Of a stretch of 64,000 nt of DNA, positions 57,114-64,000 are shown in pieces (within the stretch, counting starts at the first letter, position 1; each line of letters begins with the position of its first letter). The translations under genes and the position numbers were made by a program. Below the pieces are notes generated by a model, which was given only the letters and a program-made list of their open reading frames with translations, did not search any database and was not told the origin of the DNA. Origin of the DNA: DATAEE01 sp036258175. Its GTDB lineage: Bacteria > Acidobacteriota > Vicinamibacteria > Vicinamibacterales > 2-12-FULL-66-21. The stretch covers positions 82,160-146,159 of the forward strand of contig DATAEE010000300.1 in the NCBI GenBank assembly GCA_036258175.1, written 5' to 3'.

Positions 57114-57159
57114 CTGGGGCTGTCCGGGCCGTCAAGGGTCCGTTGCGGCCCGCCATGGC

Positions 57160-57320
57160 AGCGGAGGGGACGGAGAAAACGGAGTCAAAACGGAGGAACG
57201 GAGGTACCGGAGCCGAACGGAGTTTAAGCGTGGCCAAAAACGGAGCCGGGCCAGGTTAATTGGTTATCTCCGTTTACCCCGTTCCTTCGTTGTTCCTCCA
57301 TTCCCTCCGTCCCCTCCGTT
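57160..57320. repeat. CGGAGG/AACGGAG degenerate array
   Basis: Many copies of ACGGAG(G) run rightward (57160-57245), then the reverse complement CTCCGT takes over (57265-57320). The second half is read by the DUF4112 gene as its Gly/Asn/Lys-rich tail (NGGDGGNGGTTKERGKRR) and includes its TAA stop. The two halves could pair into a long imperfect hairpin. Confidence 0.7.
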
Positions 57321-57869
57321 ACCTGCTCGAAGGTGTTCACGCAGGAGCTGCATGTTCTTCTGATTTGCCCGGAAGAACACGTCACCGATGTCGCCGACGA
57401 CGGGAAGCGCACCGAGCGCGAGGTCGACGCACACGTTCGCGACCATCTGCGCCACGATCGACCGTGGCGCGCCCAGGCGGACCGCGCGCGCGATGAGGCC
57501 GACGCCGATCGCCGCCGACGTCACGTCCCCCGCGACCGGCACCAGCCCGAGCAGCGCGTCGAGGCCGACGCCGCCGACGACCGGGAGCTTGATGACGCTG
57601 TCGAGCAGCTTCGACAGACGTTCGAGCCGCGCCAGCTCGCGCGGGTCGACGACGGGCGCGTCAGGGCCGGCGCGGCGAATCGACGGGACACGGTTCCCCG
57701 CTCTGAGCATTCCGCGCGCGAGCTGATCGGCCACGCGATCGGCTGCGCGTGTCAGAACGAAGCGCAGCACGAAATATCCGACGACGGCGATGGCCGCGAC
57801 GATGGCCAGGATGGCCAGCGCGATCAGCAGAAATGTGCCGGGTTCCTGGAGCGGGGCGGGAATGGGCAT
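57264..57869 (-). CDS. DUF4112 membrane protein
   Basis: A 201-residue protein. An N-terminal transmembrane helix (about 13-38) precedes the DUF4112 core: RLERLSKLLDSVIKLPVVGGVGLDALLGLVPVAGDVTSAAIGVGLIARAVRLGAP, then VANVCVDLALGALPVVGDIGDVFFRANQKN. The paired LPVVG(G/D) motifs and hydrophobic helices are typical. The biochemical role of the family is unknown. The C-terminal 18 residues come from a repeat array, so the original protein probably ended near residue 183. Confidence 0.85.
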   Translation of the reverse strand: MPIPAPLQEPGTFLLIALAILAIVAAIAVVGYFVLRFVLTRAADRVADQLARGMLRAGNRVPSIRRAGPDAPVVDPRELARLERLSKLLDSVIKLPVVGGVGLDALLGLVPVAGDVTSAAIGVGLIARAVRLGAPRSIVAQMVANVCVDLALGALPVVGDIGDVFFRANQKNMQLLREHLRAGNGGDGGNGGTTKERGKRR

Positions 57870-57878
57870 CGTTTCAGG

Positions 57879-57903
57879 TTAGGGACTGGGGACTAGGGAC
57901 TAG
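57879..57903. repeat. GGGACTA heptamer array at the E1 gene 3' end
   Basis: Three copies of GGGACTA/GGGACTG in tandem; the last contains the TAG stop of the leftward E1 gene. Third member of the heptamer family in this window. Confidence 0.85.
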
Positions 57904-60392
57904 TACCGACACAACAGTCGAGCCGCGCGCTCGATCTCCTCCTCGCTCGGCAGGAAGAACGCCTCGAGCGGCGGTGAGTACGGCACCGGCGTGTCGAGCG
58001 CACCTACGATGCGGATGGGCGCGTCGAGCCACTCGAATGCCTCCTCTTGGATAACGGCAGCGAGGCTCTCGCCGATGCCGCCGGTGCGCGAGTCTTCGTG
58101 AACGATCAGGACTCGCCCGCAGTGGCGCGCCACGGCGAGGATCGCCGCGCGATCGAGCGGCGCGAGCGTCCGCAGATCCAGCACGCTCGCCTGAATGCCG
58201 TCGCCGGCCAGACGCTCCGCGACCCACAGAGCCACGTGCACGTACGCCCCATAAGAAATGATTGCAAGATCTCCGCCCTGGCGGCGCAGCGCCGCGCGTC
58301 CGATTGGCAGAGGCGATGGCGCCTCGGCGGCGAGCGCCTGCTTGATGCGGGGATCGCGATAGAGCGCGATGTGCTCGTAGTAGAGAACCGGATCCGGATC
58401 GGCGACCGCCGCGGCCATCAGCGCGCGGGCGTCAGCCGGCGTCGACGGGACGACGATCTTGAGGCCGGGCGTACGGTAGAACCAGGGCTCGGTGTTCTGG
58501 CTGTGATACGGCCCGGCGTGGCGCAGGCCGCCCCAGGGCATCCGCACGACCATCGGCACCGATCCACCCCAGCGATACCGGATCTTCGCGGCGTTGTTGA
58601 CGAGCTGGTTGAAACCAGTCGCGACGAAGTCGTTGAACTGCATCTCGACGATGGGCCGATCGCCGGCGAGTGCTGAGCCGACCGCGACGCCGAGCACGGC
58701 TCCCTCCGCGAGAGGGGAATTGAGGATGCGCGCGCCGAAGTCGGCGAGAAGCGGCTTCAGCATCAGAAACGCATTCCCGTACGCGCCGCCGACGTCCTGC
58801 CCGTAGATGAAGACGCGCGGATCGGCCGCGAGCGCGTCGCGCAGGCCCATCGTGATCGCTTCGAGGAACGTCTGACCGGTCTTGTCGAACGCTGGACCTG
58901 TGTCGAGCGGCGGTAGTGCGCCACCTTGCGAGCGACCGGCCGGATCGAGCGGCTCCATCCGCACCCGGGGCGGCTCGTCCGCGAAGACGCCGACACCTGC
59001 CTGCTCGGGCGCGGGCCAGGGAGCCTCGATGACCTTCCGCGCTTCGCTTTCGACGATCTGTTCCGCCTCGCGCTTGAGCGCCTCGAGGGCACTGCGCTCG
59101 AGGATTCCGTCGCGTTCGAGACGGTCCGCATAGGTCGCGATCGGATCGCGCGCGGCCCAGTACGAGTAATGTTCGCGGTTCACATAGCCTTGATCGGGCG
59201 CTGGTGCGTAGTCCCATCCGATGGGCGGCTCCTTGCCCAGGTAAAGCATGTCGTCGTGGTGCGCGTGCCCGCACATCCGCATCGAGATGAGCTCGATCAG
59301 TGTGGGACCCTCGCCTTCGCGCGCCCGTTCCGCGGCCCACGTAAACGCCGCCGCGACTTCGTCCGGGTCCGTGCCGTCGATCGTGATTCCCGGGATGCCG
59401 TAACCGATCGCCTTGTCGGCGAAGACCCGTACGGCTGACTGGTCGGCGACCGGCGTCGAGAGCGCGGTCTGATTGTTCTCGACGCAAAAGATCGCGGGCA
59501 GCCGTCTGGCGGCGCAGGCGTTGATCGCCTCGTGCCACTCGCCGAGCGACGAACCGCCCTCGCCGATGAACGACAGCGCGACGCGTCCCGTCCGCTGCCG
59601 CGCGAACGAGATGGCTAGGCCGGCGATGCTCATCGTCCCGATCGACAGCGGCGCAGTGGCGGGAAGAACGCCCCAGCCAAAGTCGCCGACGTGAAAATCC
59701 TTGCCGTCCATCGGCGGACCGGCTTTCGCCATCTGAGCGGACAGCGTCTGCCGGATGATCTCGGCGACGCCCTCCGCCGGCCGCATCGCGAGCGCGACGC
59801 CCAGATCGCGAATCACGGGCGCGACGACGTCCCCGTTCCACGTGCCATCAGCCGCGCGAAAAGCCTGGCCTCGCCGCAGGCGGATCGCCGCGGCGAAAAT
59901 CGCCTCCTGGCCGAGCGATCGAAACCCTTTGCCCTGAAACGCGGTTCCCTCGTAGCGAACGTCTGTTCCGCTGAAAAACTGCTTGAGCCGATTGTCGGTC
60001 GCGCGCGTCAGGAGCATTCCGCGCAGGATCTCGCGCCGCTCATAGCGCGTCAGCGAGGCCTTGATGATCTCGCGGCGCAGGAACCCGTCACACGCATCGA
60101 CCAGCTCGTCTCTGGCCTGCGCCAGCCGGCGGCCGGCCGTGATGCGCGGCGTGGTCTCGCCGAGATCGGGCGCGTGCTCGGGAGTGGCGATCCGCACCTG
60201 CAACTCTCGCTTCAGCGCACCACGCAGCGCTTTGAGCCGATCGACGTCGGTCGCCTCTGGAGAGGCAAGCCGCTGGGTCGCGCAGGCTTCGAGCGCGGCG
60301 AGCGCCGGCGCCAGCGCGAACGGAAAGCGCTCCGCCACGAAGGCGCCGAATCTCGACGCGAGGGTATCGTGCGCTGGAGGCACACGGCTCAT
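57900..60392 (-). CDS. Fused 2-oxoacid dehydrogenase E1 (alpha + beta)
   Basis: An 830-residue thiamine-diphosphate enzyme joining E1 alpha and E1 beta, as in branched-chain or pyruvate dehydrogenase E1. The alpha part (about 120-480) has MLLTRATDNRLKQFF, the ThDP motif IGEGGSSLGEWHEAINACAARRLPAIFCVENNQ (GDG-like, with Glu), and the phosphorylation-loop-like HAHHDDMLYLGKEP. The beta part (about 505-830) has EAITMGLRDALAADPRVFIYGQDVGG, NSPLAEGAVLGVAVGSALAG and VHEDSRTGGIGESLAAVIQEE. An extra N-terminal ~115 residues are helical. E2/E3 are not adjacent. Oxidative decarboxylation of branched-chain 2-oxoacids is the likeliest role. Confidence 0.9.
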   Translation of the reverse strand: MSRVPPAHDTLASRFGAFVAERFPFALAPALAALEACATQRLASPEATDVDRLKALRGALKRELQVRIATPEHAPDLGETTPRITAGRRLAQARDELVDACDGFLRREIIKASLTRYERREILRGMLLTRATDNRLKQFFSGTDVRYEGTAFQGKGFRSLGQEAIFAAAIRLRRGQAFRAADGTWNGDVVAPVIRDLGVALAMRPAEGVAEIIRQTLSAQMAKAGPPMDGKDFHVGDFGWGVLPATAPLSIGTMSIAGLAISFARQRTGRVALSFIGEGGSSLGEWHEAINACAARRLPAIFCVENNQTALSTPVADQSAVRVFADKAIGYGIPGITIDGTDPDEVAAAFTWAAERAREGEGPTLIELISMRMCGHAHHDDMLYLGKEPPIGWDYAPAPDQGYVNREHYSYWAARDPIATYADRLERDGILERSALEALKREAEQIVESEARKVIEAPWPAPEQAGVGVFADEPPRVRMEPLDPAGRSQGGALPPLDTGPAFDKTGQTFLEAITMGLRDALAADPRVFIYGQDVGGAYGNAFLMLKPLLADFGARILNSPLAEGAVLGVAVGSALAGDRPIVEMQFNDFVATGFNQLVNNAAKIRYRWGGSVPMVVRMPWGGLRHAGPYHSQNTEPWFYRTPGLKIVVPSTPADARALMAAAVADPDPVLYYEHIALYRDPRIKQALAAEAPSPLPIGRAALRRQGGDLAIISYGAYVHVALWVAERLAGDGIQASVLDLRTLAPLDRAAILAVARHCGRVLIVHEDSRTGGIGESLAAVIQEEAFEWLDAPIRIVGALDTPVPYSPPLEAFFLPSEEEIERAARLLCRY

Positions 60393-60419
60393 GGAACTGA
60401 ATATACTCTGCCGCTACGG

Positions 60420-60437
60420 GCAGCCCTAAAGGGCTGC
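60420..60437. repeat. GCAGCCC-TAAA-GGGCTGC hairpin
   Basis: A perfect seven-base-pair stem with TAAA loop in the 70-base gap between the divergent E1 and GNAT genes, flanked by CGCTACG and GCTACG. Same loop and flank type as the hairpins at 31311-31330 and 43637-43711. Confidence 0.7.
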
Positions 60438-60462
60438 GCTACGACTACGACAACCATACGAA

Positions 60463-60978
60463 ATGGAACTCGACCTCGGCATCTGTCGCGTGCGCTCGTG
60501 GCGTCAGAGCGATCTCGCGAGCCTCGTCCGCCACGCGAACAACCGCCGAATCTGGCTCAATCTCCGGGATATGTTTCCCTCGCCGTATACCCAGGACGCG
60601 GGGCGGATGTGGCTCTCACACGCGACGACCGCGTCGCCCGAAACCAACTTCGCGATCGAAGTCGATCGCGCCGCGGTCGGCGGGATCGGCTTCATCCCGG
60701 GCCGGGACGTCGAACGGATTTCAGCCGAGGTCGGCTACTGGCTTGGCGAAGCGTACTGGGGCCGCGGCATTACGACGGCGGCCGTCGACGCCCTGACCCG
60801 CTTCGCGTTCGCGAACTTCGATCTGCATCGCCTGTTCGCGCTGCCCTTCGCCGACAACCTCGCCTCGCGCCGCGTCCTCGAAAAGGCGGGCTATACGCTC
60901 GAAGCGATCCTCCGCTCGAGCGCCGTCAAGGACGGGCGGATCCTGGATCAGGCGTTGTACGGACGGACCCGTTCCTGA
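60463..60978 (+). CDS. GNAT N-acetyltransferase (RimJ/RimL family)
   Basis: A 171-residue acetyltransferase of the Acetyltransf_3 type. It shows VRSWRQSDLASLVRHANNRRIWLNLRDMFPSPYT at the start, VGYWLGEAYWGRGITTAAVDALTRFAF with the acetyl-CoA loop region (about 86-112), and LFALPFADNLASRRVLEKAGYTLEAILRSSAVKDGRILD at the end. These enzymes modify ribosomal protein N-termini or small molecules. The target here is unknown. It is followed by an intergenic repeat array and then the permease gene. Confidence 0.88.
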   Translation: MELDLGICRVRSWRQSDLASLVRHANNRRIWLNLRDMFPSPYTQDAGRMWLSHATTASPETNFAIEVDRAAVGGIGFIPGRDVERISAEVGYWLGEAYWGRGITTAAVDALTRFAFANFDLHRLFALPFADNLASRRVLEKAGYTLEAILRSSAVKDGRILDQALYGRTRS

Positions 60979-60982
60979 GCCC

Positions 60983-61048
60983 AATGCTGATTGCTGATTG
61001 TGGATTGCTGAATGAATTCAGCAATCGGCATTCCACACTCAGCAATGG
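60983..61048. repeat. ATTGCTGA array with palindrome
   Basis: Repeated GCTGATT / ATTGCTGA words, centred on a perfect inverted repeat at 61004-61025 (arms ATTGCTGAAT and ATTCAGCAAT, two-base spacer). It fills the gap between the GNAT gene and the permease gene. Related words form the 3' end of the wzx gene. Confidence 0.65.
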
Positions 61049-61085
61049 GCGAACCGTTCTACGTCCTTCTTCGTATTTCCCCCGT

Positions 61086-63539
61086 ATGACCTTCCTGCAG
61101 GACCTCCGCTTTGCCGTCCGCATGCTCGTCAAGGACCGCTGGTTTGCCGCCCTCGCGATCGTCGCGCTCGGGCTCGGCATCGGGGTGAACAACACCGTCT
61201 TCACCTTCGTGAACGCGGTCCTGCTCCGCGGACTGCCGTACGCCGAATCGGAGCGCATCCTCAACATCAACGGCCGTCACCTTAAAGAAGACCGCGGCAT
61301 GGGCGTCTCGTACCCCGATTACGAGGACCTCAAAGCCCAGGCGCGCACGGTGCAGGACCTTGCGGGATACCGCGGCGGCGCGATGAACGTCAGCGACGCC
61401 GATCACGTGCCCGAGCAGTTTTTTGGCACGTTCGTGACGGCGAACGCCTTCAGCATTCTTGGCCAGCCGATGCACATGGGCCGGGACTTCCGCCCCGAGG
61501 ACGGCCGGCCCGGCGCCGAACCGGTCGTCATCATCGGCTATGGCATGTGGCAGACGCGCTACGGCGGCGACCCGAACATCCTGGGCAAGACCGTCAAGAT
61601 CAATGAGGTCCCGTCGACCATCATCGGCGTGATGCAGCAGGGCGTGAAGTTTCCGACGAACAGCGACCTCTGGCAGGCGATCGCCCCGGCCGAGCCGGAG
61701 CGGCGGCGAGACAACCGATCGATGGGCGTGTTCGGGCGCCTCAAGCCCGGCGTGACCATGACCGAGGCGAAGACCGAGATGACCGGGATCGCCAGCCGGC
61801 TCACCTCGCAATATCCGGATACGAACAAGGACATCGGCGTCGAAGTGATGGCCATCAACGACCGCTTCAACGGCGGGCCGATCCGGATCATGTTCCTCAC
61901 GTTGATGGGAGCGGTCGGCTTCGTCCTGCTGATCGCGTGCGCGAACGTCGCCAACCTGCTGCTGTCGCGCGCCGCCCACCGCGCCCGCGAAATCGCCGTT
62001 CGACTCGCGCTCGGCGCCTCACGCTGGCGCATCGTCCGTCAACTCCTGGTCGAAGCGGTGCTGCTCGGGTTGCTCGGCGGCGTGCTGGGCCTCGGCCTGT
62101 CGATCATCGGTGTGCGGATGTTCGACCGGGCCACACAGGACGTCGGGAAGCCGTACTGGATCCTGTTCACGATGGACACCCGCGTGTTCCTGTTCCTCGC
62201 GGGACTCTGCGTCCTCACGGGAATCATCTTCGGCCTGGCGCCCGCGCTGCAGATCTCCAAGACCAACGTCAGCTCCACGCTGAACGAGACCGGCCGCAGC
62301 GGCGGCGCCGGGGTCCGCGCGCGCAAGTTCTCGTCGACGATGGTCGTCGTCCAGCTCACGCTCACGATCGTCCTGCTCGCCAGCGCGGGACTGATGATCC
62401 GAAGCTTCATGACGATGTACTCGCTGGATCTCGGCATCAAGACCGATCGCCTGGTCACGATGCGGCTGATGCTGGCGGAACGGAAATACAAGACCCAGGA
62501 CGACCGGCGGCAGTTCCACGAACGGCTCGCGGCGCGGCTCGCCTCGGCGCCAGGTGTCGCCGCGGCCGCCGTCACGAGCTCGATCCCGCTCGGCGGTGGG
62601 CCGGCATATCCGCTCGAAGTCGACGGCCGCCCGGCGCCCGAGGAGGGGCAGAACGCGCCGCGCGCGACGATGGTTGCGGTGAGCCCACGCTATTTCGAGA
62701 CGCTCCAGCTTCCGCTCCGGCGCGGACGCCTGTTCACCGAAACAGACGGAATGCCAGGTTCCGAGACCGCGATCGTGAACGAGCGCTTCGTGGCGCGGTT
62801 CTTCCCGAACGAGGATCCCCTCGGCAGGCGCATCAAGCTGCTCGACGAGCGCCGGGATCCGGACAACGACGGCAAGATCGATCCGTCCCCCTGGCTGACG
62901 ATCGTCGGAGTGGTGCCCTCCGTCCGCCAACGCCCCCCGCAGGACGTCGAGACCGATTCGGTCGCGTACGTCCCGTACCGCTTCGACGCCTGGCGCGGCA
63001 TGTCCCTCGTCGCCCGCAGTGCAACCGGAGACCCTGCGGCGATCGGGACACAGCTGCGCCAGGAGGTTCGCGCGATTGACGCGGATCAGCCGGTCTTCAA
63101 CGTGTGGACGATGGATCAGTTCCTCGCACGGCAGCGCTGGCCGTACACGATCTTTGGCACGCTCTTCGTGGTCTTCGCCGTGATCGCACTCGTGCTGGCG
63201 GCGGTGGGCGTCTACGCGGTCACCGCGTACACTGTGACACAGCGGACGCAGGAGATTGGCGTCCGCATGGCGCTCGGCGCGCAAGCGAAGCAGGTGTCGT
63301 GGCTCATTCTCAGGCAGGGCGTCGTGCAGCTCGCGATCGGCGTGGTGCTGGGACTGGCCGGCGCGGTGGGAACGGGCAGGCTGCTGGCCAGCACGCAGCT
63401 CGTTCAGGTCTCGTCGGCGGATCCCGTGACCTTCGTCGGGATCACGGTGGTCCTCTTCCTCGTCGTCGCCGCGGCATGCCTGATCCCGGCGCGGCGCGCG
63501 TCCCGGCTGGATCCGCTCGCGGCGCTCAGGCTCGACTAG
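61086..63539 (+). CDS. ADOP-type ABC permease (MacB/FtsX family)
   Basis: An 817-residue acidobacterial-type duplicated permease. The start at MTFLQDLRFAVRMLVKDRWF is used; an open frame far upstream is not coding. Layout: helix 1 (about 20-42), MacB_PCD periplasmic domain (about 45-235), FtsX region with three helices (about 265-410, including IACANVANLLLSRAAHRAREIAVRLALGASRWR). A second MacB_PCD (about 435-680) and second FtsX (about 690-817, ending LIPARRASRLDPLAALRLD) follow. It lacks an ATPase partner nearby. Such orphans are strongly expanded in Acidobacteriota. Likely efflux or lipoprotein-related transport, substrate unknown. Confidence 0.92.
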   Translation: MTFLQDLRFAVRMLVKDRWFAALAIVALGLGIGVNNTVFTFVNAVLLRGLPYAESERILNINGRHLKEDRGMGVSYPDYEDLKAQARTVQDLAGYRGGAMNVSDADHVPEQFFGTFVTANAFSILGQPMHMGRDFRPEDGRPGAEPVVIIGYGMWQTRYGGDPNILGKTVKINEVPSTIIGVMQQGVKFPTNSDLWQAIAPAEPERRRDNRSMGVFGRLKPGVTMTEAKTEMTGIASRLTSQYPDTNKDIGVEVMAINDRFNGGPIRIMFLTLMGAVGFVLLIACANVANLLLSRAAHRAREIAVRLALGASRWRIVRQLLVEAVLLGLLGGVLGLGLSIIGVRMFDRATQDVGKPYWILFTMDTRVFLFLAGLCVLTGIIFGLAPALQISKTNVSSTLNETGRSGGAGVRARKFSSTMVVVQLTLTIVLLASAGLMIRSFMTMYSLDLGIKTDRLVTMRLMLAERKYKTQDDRRQFHERLAARLASAPGVAAAAVTSSIPLGGGPAYPLEVDGRPAPEEGQNAPRATMVAVSPRYFETLQLPLRRGRLFTETDGMPGSETAIVNERFVARFFPNEDPLGRRIKLLDERRDPDNDGKIDPSPWLTIVGVVPSVRQRPPQDVETDSVAYVPYRFDAWRGMSLVARSATGDPAAIGTQLRQEVRAIDADQPVFNVWTMDQFLARQRWPYTIFGTLFVVFAVIALVLAAVGVYAVTAYTVTQRTQEIGVRMALGAQAKQVSWLILRQGVVQLAIGVVLGLAGAVGTGRLLASTQLVQVSSADPVTFVGITVVLFLVVAAACLIPARRASRLDPLAALRLD

Positions 63540-63948
63540 GCCGCTCGTAGGGAATGATCCGATCCCATTCGCTCGCGTCCGAGCGCGCGACGACGGCGAC
63601 GACCGGCTCGGTGTCGCTCATATTGAAGACCTCGTGCGGGACACCCGGTTCGATGAAGATGAAATCGCCCGCCGCGTTCTCGATCGACTTGCGCAGGCCG
63701 TCGCCGTATTCGTGACGCACGCGGCCTTCGAGGATGTACAGCATCACCTCGAAACCGTCGTGAATGTGCGCCGCGGCGACCCCGCCTGGCGGGATCGTCG
63801 CGACGTTCATCGACAGACCCTTCGCGCCGACATTCTTCCCTGACATACCGAGCTTGTAACGAATGCCGTTCCACTGCCGGCAGTCGCCGCTGGCGCGGAT
63901 CACGGTGATGCCATCGAGTTTCTCAACCTGGTTGGTGTCCATTGTCAT
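63526..63948 (-). CDS. Single-domain cupin protein
   Basis: A 140-residue cupin_2 protein. The two cupin motifs are visible: GGVAAAHIHDGFEVMLYILEGRVRHEYGD (about 56-84, His60 and His62-type metal ligands, Glu66) and GDFIFIEPGVPHEVFNMSD (about 94-112, His106). It probably binds a divalent metal. Such proteins serve as dioxygenases, isomerases or sensors; the reaction is unknown. It converges with the ADOP permease gene, overlapping it by 14 bases. Confidence 0.85.
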   Translation of the reverse strand: MTMDTNQVEKLDGITVIRASGDCRQWNGIRYKLGMSGKNVGAKGLSMNVATIPPGGVAAAHIHDGFEVMLYILEGRVRHEYGDGLRKSIENAAGDFIFIEPGVPHEVFNMSDTEPVVAVVARSDASEWDRIIPYERPSRA

Positions 63949-63950
63949 AA

Positions 63951-64000
63951 TCCGCGGTGATCCGTGGCTAAGATCTGCGGGGATCCGTGGCCCGCGGTGA
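63951..64000. repeat. ATCCGTGG/ATCTGCGG array at the window edge
   Basis: Copies of GATCCGTGG and GATCTGCGG alternate upstream of the cupin start and continue to the window end. They belong to the same family as the ATCTGCGT array between yebC and ruvC. Confidence 0.65.

Noticed and set aside
59691..61085. Long N-terminal extension of the permease frame through the E1 and GNAT genes
   Set aside because: It is antisense to E1 and out of frame with GNAT; the ADOP family starts at the MTFLQDLR methionine.

Overview
The window reads as high-GC DNA from a member of the Acidobacteriota, most likely class Vicinamibacteria (inference). The basis is a large MacB-like permease with duplicated FtsX regions and no partner ATPase (the acidobacterial ADOP type), PEP-CTERM protein sorting, a fused E1 alpha/beta dehydrogenase, and many short intergenic repeat families. 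No rRNA, tRNA, CRISPR array, integrase or transposase was seen.

Layout. 1-6.7 kb: a small membrane protein, glycogen debranching GlgX, maltooligosyltrehalose synthase TreY, and a secreted LamG-type protein. 6.8-11.4 kb: an orphan PAS-repeat histidine kinase, the relic of a LigD polymerase domain, a PEP-CTERM protein behind a sigma-54-like promoter, and an unknown conserved protein. 11.6-15.6 kb: housekeeping genes yebC-ruvC-ruvA-ruvB-fabH. 15.6-22.2 kb: a lasso-peptide (RiPP) gene cluster transcribed leftward in the order B1 (PqqD-like recognition protein), B2 (leader peptidase), C (asparagine-synthetase-like cyclase), A (56-residue precursor), a PRMT-fold methyltransferase with a C-terminal PqqD-like domain, an HPr-kinase-like kinase, and two more methyltransferases. 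22.3-28.2 kb, rightward: a secreted carboxypeptidase-regulatory-like protein, a Wzc-type tyrosine kinase, an O-antigen ligase/polymerase, a HAD protein and a frameshifted CorA. 28.2-56.2 kb: an unbroken leftward run of about 25 genes for an exopolysaccharide, starting with a degenerate NtrC-like regulator, an outer-membrane barrel and Wza. It then runs through twelve glycosyltransferases, FkbM and other methyltransferases, Wzx, a second ligase/polymerase and a PglC-type initiating transferase, to a geranylgeranyl-reductase-like flavoprotein and a nucleotidyltransferase-like protein. 56.4-64 kb: a VapBC-type toxin-antitoxin pair with its operator, DUF4112, the fused 2-oxoacid dehydrogenase E1, a GNAT acetyltransferase, the ADOP permease and a cupin.

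How they work together. The Wzc kinase, Wza, barrel, flippase, ligases and transferases form a complete Wzx/Wzy-type export system. The lasso operon diverges from the wzc operon across only 147 bp, so the two may share regulation. The lasso precursor has the textbook YxxPxLxxxGxxxxxTx leader and a core, SGSMFGFDGMSMMGCL, whose Asp8 can close an eight-residue ring with Ser1. Its tailoring set is unusual: no export ABC transporter, and a PRMT-fold enzyme although the core contains no arginine.

A second theme is the density of short repeats. Heptamer arrays, hairpins with a TTYA/TAAA loop, and a composite element recur at gene 3' ends. There they often contain the stop codon, and in one case they sit in frame inside a methyltransferase gene.
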